Shown here piece by piece: positions 17,154 to 26,630 of a DNA stretch of 64,000 nucleotides. Made by a program: the position numbers and the translations under genes. The notes under the pieces were generated by a model, which had not been told where the DNA came from, made no database searches, and worked only from the letters and a program-made list of their open reading frames with translations. The stretch is from Dyadobacter soli (GTDB taxonomy: Bacteria > Bacteroidota > Bacteroidia > Cytophagales > Spirosomataceae): positions 248,001 through 312,000 of the forward strand of contig NZ_FNAN01000007.1 of assembly GCF_900101885.1 (NCBI RefSeq). Direction: 5' to 3'. Each line of letters opens with the position of its first letter. Position 1 is the stretch's first letter.

Positions 17154-17576
17154 CTAACCCTGCCGGGCGGGAAAGCCATTCAATCCCGCCAGCATGAACG
17201 CGCCTGCGCTGCCTACCCACACGGAATAGTCGAAGGGAGCTTTGATGCCCAGCGCAAAAGTCATCGACAATGCGAATGTCGCCAGCAGTAATGCCGTGAA
17301 CAGGCCCGTCCACCTCAATTGGAATCCTGCCAAAAGTAATAATCCGAGCACAATCTCCGCCGCGGTAGCCACATATCCACTTGCTTTACTCAATATCTCA
17401 GGCAGGAAAAACGTCAGTTTCCGGGTATACGCTTCGAAATTCTCCCAGTTGCCCCAGGCCGAAACCTGATCGGGCCACATTCCGAACCGGTCGGCGACGG
17501 CTGATAGCAATGCGACAGCCAAAGCAATGCGAAGAAACAGTTGATGAAAATAAAGCGGTGTGGTGTTGTTAGCCAT
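17154..17576 (-). CDS. DoxX-like small membrane protein
   Basis: 140 residues with four hydrophobic helices: LFLRIALAVALLSAVADRFG, YVATAAEIVLGLLLLAGF, WTGLFTALLLATFALSMTFA and SVWVGSAGAFMLAGLNG. The spacing and the GxxAEIxLGLLLL motif fit the DoxX/SURF4-like family, membrane proteins often tied to oxidative stress or quinone chemistry but without a settled activity. The ATG at 17576 starts just before the hydrophobic part; an upstream start at 17621 would add 15 polar residues. It ends 16 bases from the convergent Crp/Fnr-like gene. Confidence 0.8.
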   Translation of the reverse strand: MANNTTPLYFHQLFLRIALAVALLSAVADRFGMWPDQVSAWGNWENFEAYTRKLTFFLPEILSKASGYVATAAEIVLGLLLLAGFQLRWTGLFTALLLATFALSMTFALGIKAPFDYSVWVGSAGAFMLAGLNGFPARQG

Positions 17577-17719
17577 TGTAATGAAGTTTTTTGGCGTAAA
17601 GGAAATGCCTGGCGGTGTCAATTTTCTTAAACTGGTTTAAGAAATGCACGATTTTCTTCTGGCTATTTTATCACACATGATAGGATTAACATAAAATGTA
17701 AATATCAAACTAAAAAATA

Positions 17720-17727
17720 TAACTTTG
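17720..17727 (+). promoter_or_regulatory. Putative -7 promoter box of sigma/FecR module 1
   Basis: TAACTTTG matches TAnnTTTG and lies 33 bases before the ECF sigma start at 17761. No convincing -33 box is visible, which would be acceptable if an alternative sigma factor, possibly its own product, reads the gene. Confidence 0.4.
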
Positions 17728-17760
17728 ACAAAAACGTAAACTTGACACCTCTACACTGAA

Positions 17761-18339
17761 ATGCCCGATCGCCAACAGGTTTCCGACCAGCAGCTGCTGG
17801 AAGCTTTATGCGCCGGGCATGAATGGGCTTTCACGGCCGTTTACGACCAGTATTGGTACCCGATGTATAAGGCCGCATTCCACAAATTAGGGCAAAGGCA
17901 CATTGCGGAGGAGATCGTGCAGGACATTTTTACACGCCTCTGGAACGAGCGCGCAAACCTGCGTACGACGACGCTGAATTATTACCTTTTTTCGGCGGTA
18001 CGTTTCGAAGTCATCGACCACATCCGCAAAGCTGGGCCGCGAAGCCGCTACCTGGCCTGGTACCAGGCATTTGCAAGCCAGCACGAGCATTACACCGAAG
18101 ACGAAATTGCATATAACGAGCTGCTGCGCAACATCGACGAAAGCCTGAAACCATTTCCCGAAAAAACCCGTGAGATATTTAAACTCAGCCGGGTAGAGAG
18201 CTGGACGGTGGCGCAGATCGCCGAATTCATGCATTTGTCTGACAAGACGGTCGAGTACCATCTCGGTAAAGCTTCCAAGGCCGTCCGCGAGTATTTGAAT
18301 GAAACCTTACTGCTCCTGCTCCTCAGTATTTTCTCCTGA
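17761..18339 (+). CDS. ECF RNA polymerase sigma factor (module 1)
   Basis: 192 residues. Sigma-70 region 2 is seen as AFTAVYDQYWYPMYKAAF and HIAEEIVQDIFTRLWNERAN, then a short linker. Region 4 is FPEKTREIFKLSRVESWTVA with the HTH AEFMHLSDKTVEYHLGKASK. The hydrophobic tail LLLLLLSIF is common in the Bacteroidota FecI-like group. The next gene on the strand is a FecR anti-sigma, followed by an STN-bearing SusC and a SusD, so this factor probably drives that pair when the receptor is occupied. Confidence 0.93.
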   Translation: MPDRQQVSDQQLLEALCAGHEWAFTAVYDQYWYPMYKAAFHKLGQRHIAEEIVQDIFTRLWNERANLRTTTLNYYLFSAVRFEVIDHIRKAGPRSRYLAWYQAFASQHEHYTEDEIAYNELLRNIDESLKPFPEKTREIFKLSRVESWTVAQIAEFMHLSDKTVEYHLGKASKAVREYLNETLLLLLLSIFS

Positions 18340-18505
18340 TCTCCATTTAAATTCTGTTGCATTTTTAGAAGAAGTTTAGGGCTAAACTTTCTGTTTTATA
18401 TAAACTTTCCACTTTATTTTAAAAACATTCAGGGACAATCCGCCGATCATACGGTTTAGTGATTGAACCAGACATCCGGTAGTCTGGACAGCCACCCCTG
18501 AACTT

Positions 18506-19570
18506 ATGAGTTACGACGAAATCGAGAACCTGCTTTTGAAATACCACGAGGGCAAATGCACGCCCGCGGAAAGAGAGCGCATTCATGAATGGTACGACCA
18601 GGTCGAAAGCGGCGTGCCGCAAACGGAACTTTCGGAGGCCGAAAAATCGGTACTGAAAGCCCGGATGTGGAACGCTATTCAACAGGAAAGAAAAGGCCCT
18701 GAAAATGCGAGGGTGTTTTTTCCGCGCCTGTCTCCGGTTGTCTGGCGGATGTTCGCCTCGGTGGCGGCGGTACTCGTCGTGTCGCTGGCGCTGTTCTATT
18801 TCTTTTCCCAAAAAACGGTCTCGGGCAAATCGGCGAGCAGACCATTGCTACTCGAAGCCGGTCGCGAAAGCCTCGTTTCCAGGACGAACAACACTGCGCA
18901 GCCCATGCGCGTCCAACTGAGCGACAGCAGCGAAGTCACCCTCGCACCCGGCGCCGGACTCACCTACCCCAGCCGGTTTTCAGCCGGAAAAAGAGAAGTT
19001 CAGCTCCAAGGCGATGCGTTTTTTAACATTACCAAGGACAGCCACCGACCGTTTTTCGTGTACAGCGGCAAACTCGTGACGCGCGTGCTGGGGACGAGCT
19101 TCTGGGTAAAGGAAGGCGGTGAAGATCGTCAGATGCAGGTGGAAGTAGTTTGCGGGAAGGTTTCGGTATTCGAAAACGAAAACATCGACACCCCCGAAAA
19201 TACCGCCGAAACGCGCCACCAGTTCAACAAAGGGGTGATCCTGACGCCCAACCAGCGCGTGACCTATTTCGAGGAAAGCGGGCATTTGATGACCAGCCTC
19301 GTCGACAAGCCGGTATTGCTCACCGCCCACACCGAAATACCGGCCGCGGTCTACAAGAATATGGTTTTGCCCGACATTTTTCAGCGCCTGGAAGATGCGT
19401 ACGGGGTTGATATCGTGGTTTCGGGCGAAGCGGTGAACGAATGCACATTCACCGGCGACCTCACCAATATGTCGCTTTTCGAACAGTTGGACCTGATTTG
19501 CCAGTCGAACGATGGTTTTTACCAGGTTCAGGGGACGCGTATACTCGTCTCGACGGCCGGTTGCAAGTAA
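18506..19570 (+). CDS. FecR-family anti-sigma/transducer (module 1)
   Basis: 354 residues. The cytoplasmic N-terminus (EIENLLLKYHEGKCTPAERE) should hold the sigma factor. One membrane helix follows at about 75-97 (WRMFASVAAVLVVSLALFYF). The periplasmic FecR domain (about 135-235) shows VQLSDSSEVTLAPGAGLTYP, REVQLQGDAFFNITKD and VTRVLGTSFWVKE. The end is a DUF4974 domain (IFQRLEDAYGVDIVVSGEAV, FTGDLTNMSLFEQLDLIC), which resembles an STN fold and likely meets the receptor's STN domain. Between the ECF gene and SusC in the standard order. Confidence 0.93.
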   Translation: MSYDEIENLLLKYHEGKCTPAERERIHEWYDQVESGVPQTELSEAEKSVLKARMWNAIQQERKGPENARVFFPRLSPVVWRMFASVAAVLVVSLALFYFFSQKTVSGKSASRPLLLEAGRESLVSRTNNTAQPMRVQLSDSSEVTLAPGAGLTYPSRFSAGKREVQLQGDAFFNITKDSHRPFFVYSGKLVTRVLGTSFWVKEGGEDRQMQVEVVCGKVSVFENENIDTPENTAETRHQFNKGVILTPNQRVTYFEESGHLMTSLVDKPVLLTAHTEIPAAVYKNMVLPDIFQRLEDAYGVDIVVSGEAVNECTFTGDLTNMSLFEQLDLICQSNDGFYQVQGTRILVSTAGCK

Positions 19571-19629
19571 TTTTTGTTTAACCTAAATACCAATCTATGC
19601 CATAAACCTGTCCAGCGTAAAAGAAGAAA

Positions 19630-19695
19630 CCGGCAGAGCGCTACCCTGCCGGCCAAGTACATTCCCACTGCCGGAAATCCGCCAAGATGCGGCAG
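19630..19695 (+). promoter_or_regulatory. Two GC-rich hairpins with interchangeable arms in the FecR-SusC leader
   Basis: CCGGCAG (19630-19636) pairs with CTGCCGG (19646-19652). A second CTGCCGG (19668-19674) pairs with CGGCAG (19690-19695). Because the arms are identical, the first arm could instead pair with the third, or the second with the fourth. The region lies between fecR and the receptor gene and may tune receptor expression. No U-run follows, so it is not a simple terminator. Confidence 0.4.
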
Positions 19696-19732
19696 CAGGG
19701 TATTCATTAGTTATAAAAAACCTTTCTAAACT

Positions 19733-22700
19733 ATGAAAAAAAACCGATACCGAAAAAACCGGGCATCGCTTTGCTTGCTCATGAGACTTTCTTTGGCCCA
19801 GCTTATCTTTTCAATCGTTTTTTCCAGCCTCACCTATGCGGCGCACGTCAGCAAGGCGCAGGAGGTGCTGGAACGGAACGTGACGCTCCACGCCGACAAG
19901 GTGGAACTGGCGACAGTGCTCGACCAGTTGGAGCAGAAAGCGAACGTAAAATTTGTGTACAGCAACAAAGCGATCCGCGCCGAGCGCCAGGTGGCGATCC
20001 ATGTTGTGAACCAGAAACTCGCGGCTGCATTGCAGGCATTGCTGGCGCCGCTGCAAATATCCTACCAGGTAACACCATCGGGCCGTATCCTACTGAAAGC
20101 CAACAAGGAACTGCAAACGAAAAGCGCCGGGCAGCTATCCATTCAAATGCACGATATGCTCGCGCAGGTGCTGAAAGGCAAGGTAAACGACGAGAACGGC
20201 GACGGCCTCCCGGGTGTGAGTGTACGCCTGAAAGGCACCCAGCTGGGCACGCTTACGGACGCTTCGGGCAACTATGAACTCGAAGTGAACAATGTGGAAG
20301 CCGTGCTGGTATTCAGCTTTGTGGGTTATAAATCGCAGGAAATCGCCGTGGGCGACCGCGCGGTGATCAACGTAGCAATGGCCCCTGATTTTAAATCGTT
20401 GAACGAGGTAGTCGTGATCGGCTATGGCAGCTCGCGGAAGCAGGATGTGGTGGGCTCGGTGGACATTGTTTCCTCGAAAGACGCCGGTGCTACCACCGCT
20501 ACCAACCCGTCGCAGCTGCTGATCGGTAAATCGGCGGGTGTGCAGGTGCTGCAATCGAACGGCACGCCGGGCTCCGACGCCCAGATCCTCATCCGCGGTA
20601 CCGGCTCATTCACCGGCGTAGATCCGCTTTACGTGATCGACGGTATCCAGGGCAGCAAAACGATGTTCAATACGCTCGCGACGCAGGATATCGAGAACAT
20701 TACCATTCTGAAAGACGCCTCTTCCACAGCCATTTACGGCTCGGCGGCGGCTAACGGCGTGGTCATTATCACTACCAAAAGAGGGAAATCGGGCGCGCCG
20801 CGCATTAATTTCAATACCCAATGGGGCGTTGCCAAAGCCTGGAAAACGCTGGACCTGCTCAATGCATCGCAGTACATCGACCTGCTGAAAGATTTCGCGG
20901 CCACCACCAATTCCGCATTGCCCGCGAAGTTCAACACGCCGGAAGTGACCACGGACCGCACCGACTGGCAGAACGAGATTTTCAGGTCCGGACTCGTTTC
21001 GCAGAACGACCTGAACATCAGCGGCGGAGGCGAGAAAGTAGCTTATAACTTTTCATTAGGTTATATCAAACAGCAGGCCATTGTGAAGAACTTCTCCAAC
21101 AGCAGGCTGAATGCGCGGTTTGCATTGGACGAAACCCTCGGCCGCTTTCATTTGGGACAAAGCCTGAACATCCGCTATACCAAGGACGACGGCCAGGCCG
21201 CGAGCATTTCCGACGCGGTGTATTATGCGCCTTACAAGCCCATTTATGACGCGACCATCCCGGGCGGTTATTCCAATACCACCAACGTCGACGATTTCAG
21301 CAATGGTAACAACCCGCTGGCGGCCATTAACCTTAACCATCCTGTAAATACCGGCTTTGTGTTCTTCCCGCAGGTTTTCGCGGAGGTGGATATCATTTCG
21401 GGGTTGCGGTTCCGTACCCAGCTTTCGGCCGAGATCGGCGGCGGCAAAAACCGGAGCTACCAGTACGGCTACACGGCGGGTAACAACCTCACCAACCCGC
21501 AGCAGGCGACGCTGGGTTTCAGCAACTACTCGTTTTACACGATCGAAAACTACTTTTCCTATAATAAGGTATTTGGAAAACACAGCGTTTCGGCAACGCT
21601 CGGCAACAGCTACCTCGATCCCGGAAATTCGTCGGGCCTGAATGCGACCGGTACCAAAATCCCGAACGACGCCATTCAGAACATCAGCGTGGCGCAGTCG
21701 CAGGCCGTTACCGGCTCGAATTATGGTTATGCGCGCTCATCGGTGATTTCCTATTTCGCACGTTTGGGCTATACTTTTGATAATAAATACATTCTTACTG
21801 GAAGTTTCCGCCGCGACGGCGCTTCGAACTTCGGTGCCAACAACCGTTTCGGGAACTTCTACGGACTCGGTGTAGCCTGGCGCTTTGTGGATGAGGATTT
21901 TATCAAAAACAACCTGAATTTCCTCAGCGACGGAAAGGTACGTTTCGGACTGGGCAGAACGGGTAATAACACCATCCCGACCACGGGCGTGACGTCGGTG
22001 CTCACGTACAGCGGCAACCCGAACGGTAACCTCGTGTATTCGCTGGGTACCAATGAAGGATTCAGCCCCGGCACGACCATTAATACATTGTCTAACCCGA
22101 ATATCCGCTGGGAATCGACCGACCAGACCGATATCGGCCTCGACCTTGGCTTCCTGAGCAACCGGCTGACCCTTACCGTGGACTGGTATAACCGCAAAAG
22201 CTCCGGCTTGCTCGTGCGCGTGCCGGTTTCCGGAAGTACAGGTGCGTCGGACAGCGGCGGGCAGCCTAGCAAATATGCCAATGCGGCCAGTGCGCAAAAC
22301 AAGGGCGTGGAGTTCTCGGTAGGCTACCGCGACCAGGCCCGGGGAGGTTTTCAATACAATGTAAGCGCCAACCTGGCTTACAACAAGAACACCGTCAATT
22401 CCCTCGGAAGCGAGTTTGCGGCTCCTATTCAGGCCGGGACATTCAGTAACCTGCCTACATTCACTTACACGGCTGCGGGTTCGGCCATTGGGTCGTTCTT
22501 CGGTTATGAGGTATCCCATGTAGCGAAAGACCAGGCGGAAATCGATGCATTGAATGCGAAAGCGGCCGAGCAGGCGGGCGATGCCACTACCAAGTACCAG
22601 GCAGGATTGCTCCCGGGTGATTTTATTTTCAAAGACCTCGACGGCGATGGCAAGGTTACTTCCACCGACCAGAAGATCCTCGGCAACCCGATCCCGAAAA

Positions 22701-23218
22701 TCGTGTACGGTTTCAATGCAGGGGCCAGCTACAAAGGATTCGACCTGAACGTGGTGGTTTCGGGTGTTACGGGTTTGAAAATCTTGAATGCATTTAAATT
22801 CGTGACCGAGAATGAATCGACGGGGCACAATGCTTCTACCGAGATCCTCAAAAGATGGCGCAAACCCGGCGATGTGGCCGAGCTCCCGCGTGCGGGCCAG
22901 AGCGCAACCGGCGACGGTAACCTGCGCCCTTCCGACTGGTGGCTGGAAAACGGCGCCTACCTGCGCGTGCGCAACCTCACATTGGGCTACACCATTCCGC
23001 AGGGCGTGATCGAAGGTATTGGCAGCGGCAAGGTATTCAAAAGCATCCGCCTGTACGCGGCTGCGCAAAACCTTCTGACATTCACCAAATACAAAGGCTA
23101 CGACCCCGAAGTAAGCACCCAGAACGGCGGAAGCTACATTTTCTCGCGCGGTATCGACGACCGCCTGCAGTTGCCGCAGCCTAGAACATTGCTTTGCGGC
23201 TTGCAGCTTGGGTTTTAA
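19733..23218 (+). CDS. SusC/RagA TonB-dependent receptor with STN domain (module 1)
   Basis: 1161 residues. After a signal segment (about 15-37) comes an STN domain at about 50-122 (VELATVLDQLEQKANVKFVY, LLAPLQISYQVTPSGRILL). It is followed by the carboxypeptidase-regulatory-like domain (LKGKVNDENGDGLPGVSVRL), the plug (LNEVVVIGYGSSRKQDVVGS, LYVIDGIQGSKTMF, SSTAIYGSAAANGVVIITTK) and a 22-strand-type barrel ending GLQLGF. STN plus the upstream ECF/FecR pair makes this a transducing receptor that both imports ligand and signals. SusD follows after 30 bases. The ligand cannot be inferred, since no glycoside hydrolase is adjacent. Confidence 0.95.
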   Translation: MKKNRYRKNRASLCLLMRLSLAQLIFSIVFSSLTYAAHVSKAQEVLERNVTLHADKVELATVLDQLEQKANVKFVYSNKAIRAERQVAIHVVNQKLAAALQALLAPLQISYQVTPSGRILLKANKELQTKSAGQLSIQMHDMLAQVLKGKVNDENGDGLPGVSVRLKGTQLGTLTDASGNYELEVNNVEAVLVFSFVGYKSQEIAVGDRAVINVAMAPDFKSLNEVVVIGYGSSRKQDVVGSVDIVSSKDAGATTATNPSQLLIGKSAGVQVLQSNGTPGSDAQILIRGTGSFTGVDPLYVIDGIQGSKTMFNTLATQDIENITILKDASSTAIYGSAAANGVVIITTKRGKSGAPRINFNTQWGVAKAWKTLDLLNASQYIDLLKDFAATTNSALPAKFNTPEVTTDRTDWQNEIFRSGLVSQNDLNISGGGEKVAYNFSLGYIKQQAIVKNFSNSRLNARFALDETLGRFHLGQSLNIRYTKDDGQAASISDAVYYAPYKPIYDATIPGGYSNTTNVDDFSNGNNPLAAINLNHPVNTGFVFFPQVFAEVDIISGLRFRTQLSAEIGGGKNRSYQYGYTAGNNLTNPQQATLGFSNYSFYTIENYFSYNKVFGKHSVSATLGNSYLDPGNSSGLNATGTKIPNDAIQNISVAQSQAVTGSNYGYARSSVISYFARLGYTFDNKYILTGSFRRDGASNFGANNRFGNFYGLGVAWRFVDEDFIKNNLNFLSDGKVRFGLGRTGNNTIPTTGVTSVLTYSGNPNGNLVYSLGTNEGFSPGTTINTLSNPNIRWESTDQTDIGLDLGFLSNRLTLTVDWYNRKSSGLLVRVPVSGSTGASDSGGQPSKYANAASAQNKGVEFSVGYRDQARGGFQYNVSANLAYNKNTVNSLGSEFAAPIQAGTFSNLPTFTYTAAGSAIGSFFGYEVSHVAKDQAEIDALNAKAAEQAGDATTKYQAGLLPGDFIFKDLDGDGKVTSTDQKILGNPIPKIVYGFNAGASYKGFDLNVVVSGVTGLKILNAFKFVTENESTGHNASTEILKRWRKPGDVAELPRAGQSATGDGNLRPSDWWLENGAYLRVRNLTLGYTIPQGVIEGIGSGKVFKSIRLYAAAQNLLTFTKYKGYDPEVSTQNGGSYIFSRGIDDRLQLPQPRTLLCGLQLGF

Positions 23219-23248
23219 TGGTTAGCAAAAAACTTACTTGAAGTGAAC

Positions 23249-24844
23249 ATGAAAAAGATCATATATTTTCTCTCAGGACTCATTGCGGTTTTCCAGCTGG
23301 CCGGGTGTGACGAATCCAAACTGGAACTGGAAAGCCAGAGCGCGTACGATTACCAAACCTACTTCACCTCATCCGAAGGGCTGAACCAGGCGGTGATCGC
23401 TACGTATGCCACACTGCTGCACAACGGCCTGTGGTCGCGCGAGTACTATTTCATTTTCGACCTGCTCGGTTATGAGGCCAAGAAGACGACCAACCTGCAA
23501 GGCGATATGGCCCAGCTCGCCGACTACTCTTTCGGTACCAGCCAGGCGCAGATCGGCCAGCTTTGGAACAGCCTTTACCGGTTGATCCTCCGGTCGAATG
23601 TGGTGATCGACCGGGCGAGTGTATGGAAACCGGCATCGGCCGCCGACCAGCAGGCCGCGAAGCAGTACATTGCGGAAGCGCGGTTTTTGCGGTCGTACGC
23701 CTATTTCAACATCGTGAACCTGTGGGGCAAGGCACCGCTCATCACCGCTTACGACAGCACCGTAGCCAACAACTACCCTTCCCGCGCTTCGGCGGAGGCG
23801 ATCTGGTCGACGATCGAGAGCGATTTGACAATGGCTGCCGCCGATCTGCCGCTAACCTACGACGCGGCTACCGGGCTCGGCAGGGCCACCCGGGGCGCGG
23901 CGGTAGCATTGCTGGGCAAGTCCTATTTGTACCAAAAGAAATGGGCACAGGCTGAAACGACACTCAAACAGCTGACGGCAGCACCTTTTACCTACACGCT
24001 CGACCCGTCGTATGAGAACCTGTTCAGCTCTACCAACCAGAGCAGCCCGGAGAACATTTTCCAGGTCATGAATGCCAAATGGACCGACTGGGGAATCGGT
24101 AACCAGTACTATGTTTTCGGCGGGCAGGAAACCTGGGGCGGCAAGGCCACCCACTCCGACCGCGCGCAGGAATACGGTTTCAAGGACTGGTTTAACGTTT
24201 ACATTTCTACCACGACCGTCAAATCATTCCAGTATCCAAACCCGGCCAACGGCGCCAACTACACCGATCCGCGTGCGAAGTTTACATTCTACGGCAGCAA
24301 GGAGAGCGGCGGCGATACCCAGTATTGCCAGAAATGCGCCGGCGGCCCGATCGACTTCCCATTCAAAGCCGACGATCCGCAGGGTTATTATGTCTGGAAA
24401 AAATACCAGTACTACAATGAAGTCGCTTCCTACGGCGGCCCGGCGAGCTCTATCAACGGGCAGGTGATCCGCTTTGCCGACGTGCTCCTGATGCTCGCCG
24501 AAGCGCATATCCAGCAAGGCAAAACCGGTGCCGACCCGCTGGCGCTGATCAACCAGGTGCGTAAACGCTCGGGCGCTGTCGCGTACACGACGCTGGGCGC
24601 GCAAGCCGACGCCATGAAAATCATCATGCGCGAACGCCAGGTTGAACTTTGCGGCGAGCAAAGCCGGTATTTCGACCTGATCCGCTGGGGTACTGCCAAG
24701 CAGACGATCAATGCGCAGCGCGCGGCCGAGCCGGGTGATGGCAAGCAGCCTTTCGAGGACAAAAACGTCCTTTTCCCGATCCCGGATGTTGAGAAAAACT
24801 ATAATCCGAATGTGGCGAAAGACATTGCGAACGCCTGGAATTAA
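23249..24844 (+). CDS. SusD/RagB-family surface lipoprotein (module 1)
   Basis: 531 residues. Lipoprotein signal MKKIIYFLSGLIAVFQLAGC, with the lipid Cys in LAGCDES. The SusD helical (TPR-like) fold is seen in ARFLRSYAYFNIVNLWGKAPL, GRATRGAAVALLGKSYLYQKK, IRFADVLLMLAEAHIQQGK, LINQVRKRSGA, MRERQVELCGEQSRYFDLIRWG and a final PIPDVEKNYNPN. It caps the SusC barrel and binds ligand outside the cell. A GTG six bases upstream (23243) could also start it, but the ATG at 23249 gives a normal lipoprotein leader. A strong terminator closes the operon. Confidence 0.94.
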   Translation: MKKIIYFLSGLIAVFQLAGCDESKLELESQSAYDYQTYFTSSEGLNQAVIATYATLLHNGLWSREYYFIFDLLGYEAKKTTNLQGDMAQLADYSFGTSQAQIGQLWNSLYRLILRSNVVIDRASVWKPASAADQQAAKQYIAEARFLRSYAYFNIVNLWGKAPLITAYDSTVANNYPSRASAEAIWSTIESDLTMAAADLPLTYDAATGLGRATRGAAVALLGKSYLYQKKWAQAETTLKQLTAAPFTYTLDPSYENLFSSTNQSSPENIFQVMNAKWTDWGIGNQYYVFGGQETWGGKATHSDRAQEYGFKDWFNVYISTTTVKSFQYPNPANGANYTDPRAKFTFYGSKESGGDTQYCQKCAGGPIDFPFKADDPQGYYVWKKYQYYNEVASYGGPASSINGQVIRFADVLLMLAEAHIQQGKTGADPLALINQVRKRSGAVAYTTLGAQADAMKIIMRERQVELCGEQSRYFDLIRWGTAKQTINAQRAAEPGDGKQPFEDKNVLFPIPDVEKNYNPNVAKDIANAWN

Positions 24845-24852
24845 GCTGGTAT

Positions 24853-24903
24853 AAAAACGAAAAGCCACAGTGTCGCTCGCCGGCACTGTGGCTTTTCGTT
24901 TTT
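24853..24903. terminator. Strong bidirectional terminator after module 1
   Basis: A perfect 20-bp stem (24853-24872 with 24884-24903) around an 11-base loop. The stem begins AAAAACG and ends CGTTTTT, so it works in both directions. It closes the SusD gene and the convergent DUF1569 gene. Confidence 0.92.
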
Positions 24904-24919
24904 AGCAAAATAGCATTCA

Positions 24920-25426
24920 TCACCGGGACACCAGCCGGGAATCCTGCTGCTTATCTGCGTCGGCAAGCGGATCGATGGCCCCGAACTGCCGCAAATGGTG
25001 GTCGGAATGCTTGTAGGCGAATATCCCGATTTCTTCCCGCGTCATTTTGCCGAAAAAGTCGTGAATGAAATCCGGGTTGTAGAAATCCTTATAAGCCCGG
25101 ATGCGGCTGATCCAGATTTGCTTTTGCAATTCCAGGTCGCCCTCCTGCTCTTTTACAATGAATGCCGTGCCGGAGGGAATGTTCTTTTTAATGGGACGGT
25201 CGTCTTTTACAAAGCTTTTCAGGGCCATTTTGCCAAAAATCCAGCCAATCAATTCCTGTTTGTACTTCGGCTTGTGTTCGCCCAGCACCCATTCGTCCCA
25301 GATCGTGCAATGCTTTGTCATTTGGTACACATTCATTTTGCCCCATTGCGCCGCATTGCTTTTTTCGAGTGACTGTATCCTTCTGATCAACTCTTCTCTT
25401 GTGGCTGCTTCAAAGATCGTTTTCAT
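24920..25426 (-). CDS. DUF1569 (DinB-like four-helix) protein
   Basis: 168 residues, cytoplasmic. The sequence KTIFEAATREELIRRIQSLE, MTKHCTIWDEWVLGEH, RPIKKNIPSGTAFIVK, FHDFFGKMTREEIG-like helix 4 (IHDFFGKMTREEIGIFAYKH) and HSDHHLRQFGAI follow the DUF1569 family, a relative of the DinB/YfiT metal-binding helical bundle. His residues in MTKH and YKHSDHH are placed to bind a metal. Members of the fold often act as thiol transferases or S-transferases, but the activity here is unknown. Divergent from the GlxA-like AraC regulator, which may control it. Confidence 0.8.
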   Translation of the reverse strand: MKTIFEAATREELIRRIQSLEKSNAAQWGKMNVYQMTKHCTIWDEWVLGEHKPKYKQELIGWIFGKMALKSFVKDDRPIKKNIPSGTAFIVKEQEGDLELQKQIWISRIRAYKDFYNPDFIHDFFGKMTREEIGIFAYKHSDHHLRQFGAIDPLADADKQQDSRLVSR

Positions 25427-25531
25427 AGTTTGTTTTTGCTTTTGGTTGATAATGTAAAATTACCGGGGCCCCAAAAGTTGATCGGCGTGGTAAAATGCCA
25501 TTCAAAGGTGTATTTTGTGCCATCTTTATCA

Positions 25532-25539
25532 TAGCTTTG
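25532..25539 (+). promoter_or_regulatory. Putative -7 promoter box of the AraC-family gene
   Basis: TAGCTTTG matches TAnnTTTG and ends 17 bases before the ATG at 25557, which would leave a very short leader. No good -33 box is visible at the expected distance. Confidence 0.4.
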
Positions 25540-25556
25540 AATAAACCCATCGAACC

Positions 25557-26552
25557 ATGCGTACCCGACATATTTCCGTAATCGTATATGAGGATGTGCT
25601 GCTGACGGCCCTGTCGAGCACCGTAGCATTATTGACCGGCGCCCGGGAAGCGGTGATCAGAAGCGGCCGACCGGCCCCATTCGAGATCGACCTCGTGAGC
25701 GTAAACCGCAACGATGTACAGCTGCGGTTTCCCGTTCAATTCCACTGCGCCAAGACGCTGGGTGAAGATTTCGAGACGGATATCGTGGTGGTACCGCCCG
25801 TAAACACGGATGATACGGAGATCGATAACCTGTTATTGAAATACAACAAGGTGATCAGCTGGATAGCCGAAAAGTACCAGCGCAAGGCACAGATTATCAG
25901 CCTTTGCACAGGCGCCTATTTCGTAGCCGAATGCGGTTTGCTCAACGGGATGCCGGCTACCTCGCATTGGGGCGCCATCGACGACATGCGGAAAAGATAT
26001 CCGCTCGTCAATTTCCGGCCGGAGCAGGTCGTCACCCAGTCGGAGGCGATCATTACCGGCGGCGGAGGATTTTCCGCATTGAGCGCGGTATTGTATTTTA
26101 TCGAAAAAACCTGCGGGAAAGAAGTGGCCATTACGCTGAGCAAATACTATGCGCTCGACTACGGAAGGAAATCGCAGAGCATTTTTACGATCTTTTCGGG
26201 CCATCGCGGCCATAACGACGACGACATTCACCAGGCGCAGACCTTCATAGAAAACGAGTTCAAAGCCGACATTTCGGTAGACCAGATCGCCGGGCGCGTC
26301 AATATGAGCAAGCGCAATTTCATCCGCCGTTTCAAAAGCGCCACCTCCCTGAACCCGATCGAGTACATACAGCGGATCAAGATCGAAGCCGCCAAGAAAT
26401 CCCTCGAAGCAGGCGAATCGAACATCGCCTATGTTACCTATGATGTGGGATACAATGATTTGAAAACCTTCCGCACGATATTCAAGCGCATTACCGGCCT
26501 GACGCCCATCGAATACCGCAACCGGTACAATACGGAGACGCTGGCGCGGTGA
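25557..26552 (+). CDS. GlxA-like transcription regulator (DJ-1/PfpI domain plus AraC HTH)
   Basis: 331 residues. The N-terminal DJ-1/PfpI-like domain (about 5-190) shows HISVIVYEDVLLTALSSTVA, TDIVVVPPVN and the nucleophile-elbow ISLCTGAYFVAECGLLNGM with Cys117, then ATSHWGAIDDM and ITGGGGFSALSAVLYFIEK. The C-terminal AraC domain (about 228-325) has two HTH units (ISVDQIAGRVNMSKRNFIRR; NIAYVTYDVGYNDLKTFRTI) and ends TGLTPIEYRNRY. Such regulators sense a small molecule in the DJ-1 pocket. It is divergent from the DUF1569 gene and upstream of an alpha/beta hydrolase, either of which may be a target. Confidence 0.9.
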   Translation: MRTRHISVIVYEDVLLTALSSTVALLTGAREAVIRSGRPAPFEIDLVSVNRNDVQLRFPVQFHCAKTLGEDFETDIVVVPPVNTDDTEIDNLLLKYNKVISWIAEKYQRKAQIISLCTGAYFVAECGLLNGMPATSHWGAIDDMRKRYPLVNFRPEQVVTQSEAIITGGGGFSALSAVLYFIEKTCGKEVAITLSKYYALDYGRKSQSIFTIFSGHRGHNDDDIHQAQTFIENEFKADISVDQIAGRVNMSKRNFIRRFKSATSLNPIEYIQRIKIEAAKKSLEAGESNIAYVTYDVGYNDLKTFRTIFKRITGLTPIEYRNRYNTETLAR

Positions 26553-26600
26553 GACTCGCATTCAGGCTGGTACCGTCAGGCTGGATATGAAATTTATTTA

Positions 26601-26608
26601 TATATTTG
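26601..26608 (+). promoter_or_regulatory. Putative -7 promoter box of the alpha/beta hydrolase gene
   Basis: TATATTTG fits TAnnTTTG and lies 22 bases before the ATG at 26631, within an AT-rich stretch. This suggests the hydrolase has its own promoter and is not only read through from the AraC gene. Confidence 0.4.
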
Positions 26609-26630
26609 AGTCTGAACGTCCTAAACCGCT

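Noticed and set aside
21737-23068. A 443-codon minus-strand open frame
   Set aside because: Antisense to the module 1 SusC barrel; similar shadows appear opposite other receptor genes.
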